Shown here: positions 38,981-47,651 of the stretch, piece after piece
Numbering within the stretch: the first letter of the stretch is position 1
Layout: every line of letters begins with the position of its first letter
Source: Myxococcales bacterium
Lineage (GTDB): Bacteria > Myxococcota > UBA727 > VGSZ01
Direction of reading: 5' to 3'
NCBI GenBank assembly: GCA_023248635.1
Contig: JAHFED010000006.1
Location: 83,771 to 147,770, forward strand
Length of the DNA: 64,000 nucleotides
Position numbers and translations under genes: made by a program
Notes under the pieces: generated by a model
Seen by the model: the letters and a program-made list of their open reading frames with translations, nothing else
Told to the model about the DNA's origin: nothing
Database searches by the model: none

Positions 38981-41203
38981 GTGTTGTCGCAGCTGGGCAC
39001 GTTCGTTGCGCGTCGTCCCTGGCGTTTCGTGGTCGCCCACGCGGTGCTGGTCGGCCTGTGCGCGCCCTTGGTCGCCGACGTGTTGCCGCGCTTGAAGGGC
39101 GGCGGCTTCGAAGACGGCGACGCCGAAAGCTGGCAAACCAAAGACCTGATCGAGCGCGAGTTGGGACAGGGGGAGGCCGACGTCGTTGCTCTCTATCGCG
39201 CCCCGGCGGGCAGCGTCGACGACGTCGAAGTGCTGGGCGAAGTGCTGGCCGCGGTCACTCGCGTCGAAGCCCACGAGCGCACCAAGAGCGTGGATTGCCT
39301 CTACACAACCGGGGCGCCGTGGCTCGTGTCCTTCGATCGCCAGCGCACCGCCGTGATCGTCACCCTCACAGGCGTCGAGCACGAAAAGCAGCAGGCCCTG
39401 CCGCAGCTCTTGCAACTGCTGGCGCCAGCGCCGTCGTCGGGCGTGACCGCCGAGTTCACCGGCATCGTGCTCGTCAACGAAGCCGCCGCTCGCATCATTG
39501 CCCGTGATCTGGTGCGCGGTGAGCTCTTCGCTCTGCCCCTCACCTTGTTGGTGTTGCTCTGGGTCTTTCGTGGCGTCATCGCCGCCCTCTTGCCCGTGTT
39601 GATGGGAGTGTGCGCCAACGTCGTCGCCTTCGCCGCCTTGCGCACGCTGACTTTCTTCAGCGAGGTCAGCATCTTTGCCATCAACATCGCCACCTTGTTG
39701 GCGCTGGGCCTGGCCATCGATTGCTCGCTTTTTGTGGTAACCCGTTTTCGAGAGGAGCTGCGGCGCACTCCCGACGACGTCGTCGACGCGGTCTCGCGCT
39801 CCATGGGATCGGCGGGTCGCGCGGTCTTCTTCTCCGGCGCTGTCGTTGCCTTGTCGATGATGGCGCTCATGGCCATGCCCCAGATGTTGATCCGCAGCTT
39901 GGGCTACGCCGGCGTCGTCGTTGTCGCCTGCACGTTGTTGCTGATGATCTTCCTATTGCCGGCAGTGCTGGTGCTCTTGGGGCATCGGGTCGAAGCCTTG
40001 CCTTTGCCGCTGGGACGGGTGGCACCCGAGCGCGAAGGCGCCTTCTTCTTTCGGGTGGCCAAGGTGGTCATGCACCGCCCCCTGTTGGTCGTCGTCGTCG
40101 TCGGCGGCGGACTGCTCGTCTTGGCCGCGCCCTTCTTGCGCATGATCCCCTCGATCCCCGACTTCCACGCGCTGCCCGTGGGCGAGCCCGTGCGCGACGC
40201 CACCGACAGCTTCAACCGCGATTTCCTGCCCAACCAACTCACCCCTCACGACGTCGTCGTCTCCGTCGAAGGCGACGTCTTTGCTCCCGCCAACCTCCGC
40301 ACCTTGTTGGCCGTGCAACGGCAGATGGAGGCCCTGCCCGGCGTCATCGGCGTGCAGTCCGTGTTCACGGCCCAAAAGGGTGTGTCGCCGGAGACGGTGC
40401 TCGAGCTCCTGGCCACCCGCCGTTCGGCTCTGGACCCAGCGTTGAGAGCGCTGCTCGCGCGCTTCTTGAGCGAGGCTCGTCCAGGCCGGTCAGGGCTCGC
40501 CCGTTTCGTGGTGATGTCGAGCGAGGGCTACAACGGCAGCCACACCGCGGCCCAGGTGCGCTCGCTTAGAGCCCTGCATGTCGAGGGCGTCACCATCAGA
40601 GTCGCTGGTCCCCCCGCTGTTTTGGTCGATCTGCTTGATCGCTTGGCGGCGCGGGCCCCACTGTCTTTGGCCATCGTCGGCGTCGCCATGTTCTTGGTGT
40701 TGTTCGTGGCCTTCCGCTCCGTCGTCGTGCCCATCAAGGCCATCGTGATGAATTGCCTGTCGATGACCGCGAGCTTCGGGGCCTTGGTGTGGGTTTTCCA
40801 AGATGGACGACTGCAAGGCGTGCTGCACTACGAGTGCATGGGCTTCACCGACGCGACGACGCCGCTGGTCATGTTCTGCTTGGTTTTCGGTTTGAGCATG
40901 GACTACGAGGTGCTGCTCTTGGGCCGCATCCGCGAGGAGGTCGTGCGCGCGGGTCCCAGTGGATCGACCGAAGACGCCGTCGCCATCGGTTTGATGAAGA
41001 CCGGGCGCACCATCACGTCGGCGGCGCTCTTGCTGATCGTCGTTGTCGGCGCCTTCGGCTTTTCCGAAGTGCTGGGTATGAAGACTTTGGGGCTCGGCAT
41101 CGCCGTCTCGGTGGCCCTCGACGCCACCGTCGTGCGCGCCCTCTTGGTGCCGGCCACGATGAAGCTGCTCGGTCGTTTCAACTGGTGGCCGACCAAGCTG
41201 TAA
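38981..41203 (+). CDS. MMPL/RND-family membrane exporter
   Basis: About 740 residues from the GTG at 38981; an in-frame GTG at 38906 is also possible. The protein begins at LGTFVARRPWRFVV, a usual N-terminus for MMPL proteins. It has about 12 transmembrane helices in two halves, each after a large periplasmic loop; FGLSMDYEVLLLGRIREE is the second-half signature (GxxxDY). The first half has LALGLAIDCSLFVVTRFREEL, containing the paired Asp. It should use the proton motive force; substrate unknown (lipids in the mycobacterial class). Confidence 0.88.
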   Translation: MLSQLGTFVARRPWRFVVAHAVLVGLCAPLVADVLPRLKGGGFEDGDAESWQTKDLIERELGQGEADVVALYRAPAGSVDDVEVLGEVLAAVTRVEAHERTKSVDCLYTTGAPWLVSFDRQRTAVIVTLTGVEHEKQQALPQLLQLLAPAPSSGVTAEFTGIVLVNEAAARIIARDLVRGELFALPLTLLVLLWVFRGVIAALLPVLMGVCANVVAFAALRTLTFFSEVSIFAINIATLLALGLAIDCSLFVVTRFREELRRTPDDVVDAVSRSMGSAGRAVFFSGAVVALSMMALMAMPQMLIRSLGYAGVVVVACTLLLMIFLLPAVLVLLGHRVEALPLPLGRVAPEREGAFFFRVAKVVMHRPLLVVVVVGGGLLVLAAPFLRMIPSIPDFHALPVGEPVRDATDSFNRDFLPNQLTPHDVVVSVEGDVFAPANLRTLLAVQRQMEALPGVIGVQSVFTAQKGVSPETVLELLATRRSALDPALRALLARFLSEARPGRSGLARFVVMSSEGYNGSHTAAQVRSLRALHVEGVTIRVAGPPAVLVDLLDRLAARAPLSLAIVGVAMFLVLFVAFRSVVVPIKAIVMNCLSMTASFGALVWVFQDGRLQGVLHYECMGFTDATTPLVMFCLVFGLSMDYEVLLLGRIREEVVRAGPSGSTEDAVAIGLMKTGRTITSAALLLIVVVGAFGFSEVLGMKTLGLGIAVSVALDATVVRALLVPATMKLLGRFNWWPTKL

Positions 41204-41309
41204 AATCGGTGGCATCGGTGTAGAGGATGTGTCTGCCTACACTTGATCTCGGAGAGTCAGCCCGAGCCACTGTCTCCACCGCGCGGCATATGTGGCGCAC
41301 GCCCCATCC

Positions 41310-41560
41310 CCGATGGATTCAGTGATCCTTGGTCGATGGAGCCCAGGCGGTCGACTTGTGCGTGCTCGTCGCGCCTTGAACGACCCGATCTACGCAGAAA
41401 TCGCACGCCGCCGAGACTCCCTCGCCGGCGAGGACATGCTCTCGATGATGGTCGCCGCCCGCTACGAGGACGGATCGGCGATGAGCGACGCCGCGGTTCG
41501 CGACGAGCTGGTCACCATGGTCATGGCTGGTCATGAGACCACCGCTTGTCGATTCTCACG
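41310..41560 (+). pseudogene. Cytochrome P450 fragment
   Basis: The segment ILGRWSPGGRLVRARRALN to DELVTMVMAGHETTA matches the helix G-I region of bacterial P450s and includes the oxygen-binding AGHETT motif of helix I. The reading frame loses similarity just after the motif; the heme-binding Cys loop and the N-terminal third are missing. It is a remnant. It sits with an IS21 remnant in a 573-base gap between the MMPL exporter and the amidase. Confidence 0.75.
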
Positions 41561-41618
41561 AGCATCGGACCCCCGGTTTCTCACCAGCATTCCCCCCTTC
41601 GTGACCAGTTGAGCCTCC

Positions 41619-41760
41619 TCATCCAGCCGCCTTCGGTCCAGCCCTGCGGTTGGGCTTGAGTCTGGGTCGGTAGCTCTCGCCGTCTATGACGAGGTCGTAG
41701 GCGTTGTTCACGAAGCGGTCGCTCGCCGCTTCGATGACGCAGCTCTGGGGGCGCGTCGCC
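41619..41760 (-). mobile_element. IS21-family IstB-like C-terminal remnant
   Basis: On the minus strand, read into the stop TGA at 41619-41621, the frame gives ...DRFVNNAYDLVIDGESYRPR followed by LKPNRR. The segment DRFVNNAYDLVIDGESYR matches the typical C-terminus of IstB helper ATPases (D-R-hydrophobic-x-N-A-x-x-x-x-x-x-G-E-S-Y/M-R). Nothing upstream matches. No inverted repeats of a full IS were found. It marks a past insertion event. Confidence 0.6.
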
Positions 41761-41776
41761 AACGGACAAGCTGTAG

Positions 41777-43585
41777 CTAAGGGGCGACGCCCAAAGGAGC
41801 GCCGGCGGCAGCAAAGGACACCAGCAATTCGTCGTCGGTGTCGGCGTCGAGGTCGTCGAGGGCTTCGGGCGAGACGTCGAGGATGCGCCCTGTCGACGTG
41901 TTGGGTCCCCAGTCGACGGGCCGCAGCACCACCTTGAGGCCGTTGTCGGGGTTGACGACGAGGATGCGGGCATCGACCCAGAAATTGCGGCCGTGGGGCG
42001 TGTAGTCCCAGCGCATGGCGGCGTAGTAGAAATCCTCGGGGCGGGCGGCGATGGTGGCGTCGCTGGCGTTGAGGGGATTGTTCAAAGCGCGCAGGCGTTC
42101 GCCGCTGATGGCGCCGGTCTCCGTCGACGACACGCCGCTGTCGTTGGGCCCGCCGAAGTGGCTGACCAAGCCGCGGACGTAATCGTGGCCCTCAAAGCGC
42201 TCGATGTAGCCGTAGGGCTCGGTGGAAAACCCGAGGGCGTTGCGCAGGGTGTCGTTGGACAGCCCCGCGCGGGGGATCTGAGCGCTGCCGCGGTCGAGGC
42301 CGTCGTAGACGCCGCCGAAACCGGTCCGTGGAGCGGCTGCGTCGGCGGTGCAACGCGCGTAGGCGCCCGAGATGAAGCCATTCAACGCCGAGACCTGCAC
42401 CTGGTACCAAGAGGTGGTGCCGTTGACGCTCTGGCCGTCGGGGATGAGCGCGAGCACGTTGACGACGTCGCCTTCGCTGAGGGTCCCCACCGGGGCATCG
42501 AGGGTGCTGGGGCTTGGTCGCAGGTTCAACGTCGACGCACCTTGCACCTGCACCTGATCGCAGGACGACGACGGCTCCTCCGCCGCCGGCTCCGGATCGG
42601 GCCCCTCGTTTCTCGCGTGTTCCAAGATGTTGGGAATCTGCAGTTCCAGCGCCCGACCAGGACAATCTGTTTCGCCTTGTTGACGGTGGGTTTTGATGTG
42701 GGCGGCATCGAGCTCGATGGCGTAGGCCTGGTGCAGGGCTCCGAGCAGCGTCGCCGCGGCATCCATCATGGTGGCGGGTGGCGGCGACGATCGGAAGGTG
42801 CCGACGAAGGCGATGCCGACGTTGCCGCTGTTGGCGCCGGCGACGTGGGCGCCGACGGTGTTCTCGCTGCGTCCTTGGTAGACCTTGCCGTCGGGGCCGA
42901 TGAGGAAGTGGTAGCCGATGTCGCACCAGCCCCGGACATCGATGTGATAGTTCTGAATTTGTCGCAAACGTGCGTTGATGCTCATTCCATCGTTGTTTGG
43001 TGTCTCGGTGTGATGAATTGTGACGATAGATGGCGTCTGTGACGACGTGCAATTGCGACGCCGTCCGCCCCAGGACTCGCGGGTGATCACGCTGCCCGAG
43101 CCCAGGGCTTGTTCGGCGCCGCCGCCGGCCACCGCTTCGTCGAGCTGGTCGTCGAGGGCGAAGGCATCGACGGCGAGGAAGGTGAGTTGGCTCTCGATGG
43201 GGGCGGCGAAGCGCAGCTGCAGATGGGTCGAAGAAGGAGTGGCTACGTCGACGAAGGCGTTGTGGGCCGCGCCTTCTTCAAAGGTCAGCGTCGCGGCTTG
43301 CCAGGGCGTGAAGGTGCGGGCGCCATCGGCGGAGGTGCGCACTTCGACCGCCACCGGACCCACGGCGTCGAAGCGCAAGCCCACGCGGGAGAACGGTCCG
43401 CGGGCGGCAATCACATGAGTAAGCTGAAAGCCGTCGTCGTCGTCGAAGTCGTCGAGCAGATCGTCGCCCTCCGCGGTGTACAGGCTGGAGGCATCCGACG
43501 CGTTGCCGACGTCGAGGACATTGACGCAGCCCGCGAAGGACCAAACGACCACGGCCAGGGCGGCGACGACGCGGCTCTTGTTCAT
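41777..43585 (-). CDS. N-acetylmuramoyl-L-alanine amidase lipoprotein (PGRP type)
   Basis: About 602 residues; ATG at 43585. A lipobox (SFAGC, Cys20) gives a lipid anchor. A galactose-binding/beta domain (about residues 40-155) precedes a PGRP/amidase_2 domain (about 172-325): SRESWGGR-like entry, TIHHTETP (zinc His), RGWCDIGYHFLI, and HRQQGETDCPG (His and Cys ligands). All three zinc ligands are present, so it is probably active on peptidoglycan. A bacterial SH3-type region (near 345-410) and a ~190-residue C-terminal region follow. It faces the periplasm from the outer membrane. Confidence 0.9.
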   Translation of the reverse strand: MNKSRVVAALAVVVWSFAGCVNVLDVGNASDASSLYTAEGDDLLDDFDDDDGFQLTHVIAARGPFSRVGLRFDAVGPVAVEVRTSADGARTFTPWQAATLTFEEGAAHNAFVDVATPSSTHLQLRFAAPIESQLTFLAVDAFALDDQLDEAVAGGGAEQALGSGSVITRESWGGRRRNCTSSQTPSIVTIHHTETPNNDGMSINARLRQIQNYHIDVRGWCDIGYHFLIGPDGKVYQGRSENTVGAHVAGANSGNVGIAFVGTFRSSPPPATMMDAAATLLGALHQAYAIELDAAHIKTHRQQGETDCPGRALELQIPNILEHARNEGPDPEPAAEEPSSSCDQVQVQGASTLNLRPSPSTLDAPVGTLSEGDVVNVLALIPDGQSVNGTTSWYQVQVSALNGFISGAYARCTADAAAPRTGFGGVYDGLDRGSAQIPRAGLSNDTLRNALGFSTEPYGYIERFEGHDYVRGLVSHFGGPNDSGVSSTETGAISGERLRALNNPLNASDATIAARPEDFYYAAMRWDYTPHGRNFWVDARILVVNPDNGLKVVLRPVDWGPNTSTGRILDVSPEALDDLDADTDDELLVSFAAAGAPLGVAP

Positions 43586-43698
43586 CGGCAAAACGGTAGC
43601 GATCGAGGACAAAGGCACTCTCGGCCCCACGTCGTAGTCCGGCGCTGCTCCATCGACCTCATGACCGAGGCGGAGGAGACGACGACGCCGGCGTCAAA

Positions 43699-44748
43699 TC
43701 AATATACATTGTATTTCTTGCGCAGGGCCTCGTGTTCCTCACCATTTCGAGAGGGATGAATCTTCTTGTCGGCGTCGTGCAGGTAGTAGAAGAACTCATT
43801 CTTCTCGGGATTCAATGCAGCAACGAGTGAAGCAACGGTCGGGGCCCCGATGGGCGTCGGCGGCAGGCCCTTGTTCAAGCGCGAGTTGTAGGCGTCGTCG
43901 GGATCGCGCAGGTGCTTCAGGAATTCCTTGCGATCGTTCCACTCGGCCAAGGCATAGCGAGAGGTGGCGTCGACGCCGAGGGCGTAGCCCTGATCGATGC
44001 GCTTCCACAAGATGCCGGCGACCAGAGCACGCTGGCTGGGCAGGGGCTCTTCGCGCTCGAGCATCGAGGCCATGCGCACGATGTCGTCGAGGGACCGCCC
44101 CGAGGTGGCGATGGCGTCTTTGTGGGTCTCGTAGAAGCGGGCGACAAAGGTATCGATCTGGCGCTGCACCAGGGCGTCGACGTCGAGCCCAGGTTTGCCA
44201 TCGACCTTGGGGACCACGCGGTAGGTCTCTGGATAGAGATAGCCCTCCAACGTCGTCGTCGGCAGCGGGAAGGGAGCCTGGAAGCGCTGGGGGCTCTGAG
44301 TGGCCTTGAGGTAGGCGCCGGGCTTGATCCATCCCTTGGTGGCCAGGGCGTCGTCGGTGTCCCTCAAGCGCCAGCCCTCGATCATCGCGAAGGGCTCGTC
44401 TTTGGCGAGGGGCGATTTCTCGAGAGCTTCGGCGATGGCGGCCAGGGTCATGCTCGCGCGCAGCTCGTGCTCGCCCGCCTTGGGCGCGAAGGGTCGGCCA
44501 TCCTTGGCGCGCTCCCAGAGGTGGAATTTCCACAGGCGCCCGTCGCCGATGAGGTGCTCATCGACCAGAAGCTTGCCCAGGCCCTGGCCCGTCGCGCCCT
44601 TGGGAACGACAAAGACCACCGCCGGCGACGCCGCCGACGCGGGCGACCACACCGAAGTCGCCGCCCCGCTCAGCCACGACCACACGCCCCCCGCAGCCAG
44701 CAGCCCGAGGATGACGACGACGACGACGACGATGAGCAGCTTTTTCAT
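43699..44748 (-). CDS. mltG: Endolytic murein transglycosylase MltG
   Basis: 349 residues. An N-terminal membrane helix (MKKLLIVVVVVVILGLL) anchors a periplasmic YceG-type domain. LEGYLYPETY, the catalytic Glu in ASMLEREEP and YNSRLNKGLPPTPIGAP are MltG signatures. MltG cleaves nascent glycan and ends strand growth. The usual IASIVEKE motif has Met-Leu here, a mild variant. It is upstream of the amidase and on the same strand (113-base gap). Confidence 0.94.
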   Translation of the reverse strand: MKKLLIVVVVVVILGLLAAGGVWSWLSGAATSVWSPASAASPAVVFVVPKGATGQGLGKLLVDEHLIGDGRLWKFHLWERAKDGRPFAPKAGEHELRASMTLAAIAEALEKSPLAKDEPFAMIEGWRLRDTDDALATKGWIKPGAYLKATQSPQRFQAPFPLPTTTLEGYLYPETYRVVPKVDGKPGLDVDALVQRQIDTFVARFYETHKDAIATSGRSLDDIVRMASMLEREEPLPSQRALVAGILWKRIDQGYALGVDATSRYALAEWNDRKEFLKHLRDPDDAYNSRLNKGLPPTPIGAPTVASLVAALNPEKNEFFYYLHDADKKIHPSRNGEEHEALRKKYNVY

Positions 44749-44764
44749 GACGAGCGCACGCTAT

Positions 44765-44892
44765 TTCATCGCCGTCAGGCGATGAACTTGTAGACAATTC
44801 ACCGACACGCGAAGCGCTGTTGGTGAAATTCATCGCCGTCAGGCGATGAACTTGTAGACAATTCACCGACACGCGAAGCGCTGTCGGTGAAT
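44765..44892. repeat. Tandem 64-bp repeat, two copies, each with two hairpins
   Basis: Units at 44765-44828 and 44829-44892 are nearly identical (differences near the last hairpin only). Each contains TTCATCGCC/GGCGATGAA with a 4-base loop, and TTCACCGACA with TGTTGGTGAA (TGTCGGTGAA in the second). The repeat sits in the 237-base gap between mltG and the DUF4215 gene; it begins 17 bases upstream of mltG's start. No gene is seen in the gap. Confidence 0.85.
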
Positions 44893-44985
44893 TCGCTGGC
44901 GATCCCCACGCCCGGGAAGAGCAGAGAGGGCAGAAACGCCGCGCGGTCGACAATGCTTCCGAAAAAGCGATCCGAGCAGTCGAGA

Positions 44986-46758
44986 TCAGCGCCGCTCTGC
45001 ACCCCGGCTTCGACGACGCACCAGCAGCGCCAGCAGGCCGATCATCACCGGCACCTGCATCGGCGCCGCCGCACAGGTGCCGACGGCCGGGCCGGGGGCC
45101 GGCGGATCATCGTCGTCGTCGTCGTCGTTGGCAGGGCAACGCGCCTGCGCGGCTTGATCCTCGCCCAAGCACTGAGAGGCGTCGCAGGGATCGATTGCGA
45201 CCGCCGGCTCGTTGAAACAGTGGTTGAACTCGCAGGAGCTGGCGAGCCCCGAGGTGCAGTCCGGATCGAGGGCCCCGCAGCCACAATCGCAGCCGTCGCC
45301 GACGCCGTAAAAGGCCAAGGAGCACACCCAGCCCGCCGGCAGAGCCACGCAGCCCGCCTGGGTGCACTCGAAGCCGGCCTCCGGAGCACAGATGTTCGAG
45401 CAGCCGTCGCCGTCGCGGATGTTGCCGTCGTCGCAGCGTTCGCCGAGCTGGCGATCGACGCGCGCGTCGCCACAGACCGGCAGGCGGCAGGGTTCGCCAG
45501 CGACGTCGCACACGAAGCCGAACTCGACGAAGCAGGTGGCATCGCAGCCGTCGCCGCCGAGTGCGTTGCCGTCGTCGCAGCCCTCGCCGCCCACGAGTTG
45601 ATCAAAGCCGATCACGCCGTCGCCGCACACCACCTCGACGCAGGGCTGCCCCGGGGCGCTGACGCAATCAAAGCCGCCCTCGAATTCGCAGGAGGCATCG
45701 CAGCCGTCGCCGCTGTCGACGTCGCCGTCGTCGCAGGCCTCGCACAAGCCGAGCTGGTCACATTCGACCAAGCCGTTGCCGCACTCGATTCGGCGACAGG
45801 GCTCGTCGGGTCCGTCGGTGAAGCAGTCGAAGCCCGGCTCCGCCAAGCAGGTGGAGCCACAGCCATCGTCGTCGTCGTCGTTGCCGTCGTCGCATTGCTC
45901 CAAAGCGGCGACGCCGTCGAAGTCGACGACGCCATCCCCGCATTCGAGGCGATGACAAGGACCGTTGACGCAAAGAAAGCCCGGCTCGGGTTGGCACTGG
46001 TCGCAGCCGTCGCCGACGTCGTCGTTGCCATCGTCGCAGCCTTCGCCAAGCCGGTAGAAGGGATCCCCCTGGATCACGCTGTCGCCGCAATCGCTTTGGA
46101 TGCAGGGGTCGCCAAAGACGTCGCAATAAAAGCCCGGCTCGGTCTCACACCGGGGATCGCAGCCGTCGCCGCCGACCGTGTTGCCGTCGTCGCAGCTCTC
46201 GCCGCTGAAGTTGGTGAAATCCCGCTCGATGAAGAAATCGCCGCAGAGCGTCTGCCGGCAGGGCTGCCCGTCGGAGCAGACAAAGCCCACCTCATCGACG
46301 CACTGGGGATCGCAGCCGTCGCCAGCGCGGGTGTTGCCATCGTCGCAGCGCTCCGTCGCTGTGCGCTGGCCGTCACCACAGCGTTCCCGTCGGCAACCCT
46401 CGCCGCGGGGCCCGCACAAAAAGCCGAGGTTCACGACCGCGCAGCCGGCGCGGCAGCCGCCCTCGTCGCTGTCGTCGCCGTCGTCGCAGACCTCGTCGCC
46501 GCCGACGTAGCCATCGCCGCATTGGTTTTCGACGCAGCGGGTGGGGTCGGCGCCGGCGGGCACGGCGTCGCCTCCGCAAGCGTCGTAGGTGCAGGAGGCA
46601 AGGTCGTTGTGGGCGCAGTCTGGATCGATGGCCCCACAGCCGCAGTCGCAGCCATCGTTGGTGCCGAAGTGCTCGTCGCCGCAGTTGAAAGCGGCGAAGG
46701 CCTGGGCCCCCGGGGCGGCGAACAAGATCGCGCAGAGAGTCGCCGTGCGGAGGTTCAT
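44986..46758 (-). CDS. DUF4215 / Myxococcus cysteine-rich repeat surface protein
   Basis: 590 residues. A signal peptide (ending FAAF) is followed by about ten Cys-rich repeats with the consensus CGDG.....E.CDDGN...GDGCD..C....GF.C, the DUF4215 / Myxococcus disulfide-rich family. The C-terminus has DDDDDDDPPAPGP, a lone Cys before a hydrophobic segment (VPVMIGLLALLV) and RRRSRGAERR: the architecture of a MYXO-CTERM-like sorting tail. GGGGAG precedes the start. The family is characteristic of Myxococcota surfaces. Confidence 0.9.
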   Translation of the reverse strand: MNLRTATLCAILFAAPGAQAFAAFNCGDEHFGTNDGCDCGCGAIDPDCAHNDLASCTYDACGGDAVPAGADPTRCVENQCGDGYVGGDEVCDDGDDSDEGGCRAGCAVVNLGFLCGPRGEGCRRERCGDGQRTATERCDDGNTRAGDGCDPQCVDEVGFVCSDGQPCRQTLCGDFFIERDFTNFSGESCDDGNTVGGDGCDPRCETEPGFYCDVFGDPCIQSDCGDSVIQGDPFYRLGEGCDDGNDDVGDGCDQCQPEPGFLCVNGPCHRLECGDGVVDFDGVAALEQCDDGNDDDDDGCGSTCLAEPGFDCFTDGPDEPCRRIECGNGLVECDQLGLCEACDDGDVDSGDGCDASCEFEGGFDCVSAPGQPCVEVVCGDGVIGFDQLVGGEGCDDGNALGGDGCDATCFVEFGFVCDVAGEPCRLPVCGDARVDRQLGERCDDGNIRDGDGCSNICAPEAGFECTQAGCVALPAGWVCSLAFYGVGDGCDCGCGALDPDCTSGLASSCEFNHCFNEPAVAIDPCDASQCLGEDQAAQARCPANDDDDDDDPPAPGPAVGTCAAAPMQVPVMIGLLALLVRRRSRGAERR

Positions 46759-46834
46759 GCGCTCCCCAAGAAAGATCGATCCGACGTGCCTTCAGGCGCG
46801 CGGAGCTGCGTCAGCAGGCCCGCGCAACCAAGGC

Positions 46835-47476
46835 TCAGCGCTGGGTCAGGTGCAGCGTCGCCTTGACGGTCTGGGCGGGAATTTCGCCGCCGTTGTAGTC
46901 AAAGGTTGCATCCCAGTGGGCGAGCACCGTGAGGGTGGCGACGGCGTCGTCTGGGGCCTGCTCGGTGGGGGCTTCGACGCGGACGTCGGTGCAGGCCGCG
47001 GGGGCGTCGTAGGACCAGCCGTCTTCGGGGGAGCCCGCGTTGGCGCAGCCGGTGAAGCTCGCGCTGATCCCACCCGTGCTGACCGCGCTCTCCGGATCGG
47101 ACCAGTCGTCCTGGCAGGTGCGAACGGTCTCCCCGTTGTCGAGGTCGCGCACGCTGCCGTTGATGGAGAAAATTCCCATGGCCGAGGCGCCGTTGCCGCG
47201 CACGGTCAGGTTGCTCTGGGTGTAGAAGCCGTCGTCGAAGAAGGACACGGCCTCAGCCGTGCTGGCCAGGCCCGTGGCCGGTCCGACCGAGCCATCGAGT
47301 CGGCCGCCGACGGCTTCGATCAAACCGTCCGATCCAAACAAGGCGCCGGCGGCAACCACCGCCGGAGACGCGTCGCGCTCGCGCTCTGCAGCCCGATCAC
47401 GCGCAATCGGTGCTGGCTCGACGCCACACGCCGCCGCCGCCAAAACCGTCAAACCCACAACGCCCCATCTCTTCAT
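46835..47476 (-). CDS. Hypothetical lipoprotein
   Basis: About 213 residues; GGAGG precedes the ATG at 47476. The signal peptide ends in a lipobox (LAAAAC, Cys17). The mature region contains an anionic Ser/Gly-rich domain with few Cys. The end (TVKATLHLTQR) is strand-like. No domain recognised. It is transcribed in the same direction as the DUF4215 gene and lies 76 bases upstream of it. Confidence 0.72.
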   Translation of the reverse strand: MKRWGVVGLTVLAAAACGVEPAPIARDRAAERERDASPAVVAAGALFGSDGLIEAVGGRLDGSVGPATGLASTAEAVSFFDDGFYTQSNLTVRGNGASAMGIFSINGSVRDLDNGETVRTCQDDWSDPESAVSTGGISASFTGCANAGSPEDGWSYDAPAACTDVRVEAPTEQAPDDAVATLTVLAHWDATFDYNGGEIPAQTVKATLHLTQR

Positions 47477-47651
47477 CGTGTCCTCCAAAGTCGAATGCAG
47501 TGCTCTCGGCCGGGTGGCCAAGGCCGTGGCTCCACCAGGTGGAACCCTGAGCACGAATCGCACCCATTCGCACCTGCGTCCGTGCGCCTTTTTGCGGGCC
47601 GCGCTCACCAAAGGATGAGAGTCCGGGGCAGCAGATGCGCGGCCGAGATCT

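Noticed and set aside
41292..41612. Functional short P450
   Set aside because: Lacks the heme-binding Cys region and most of the fold; treated as a remnant.
44765..44892. Possible CRISPR
   Set aside because: Only two directly adjoining units, no spacers, no cas gene nearby.
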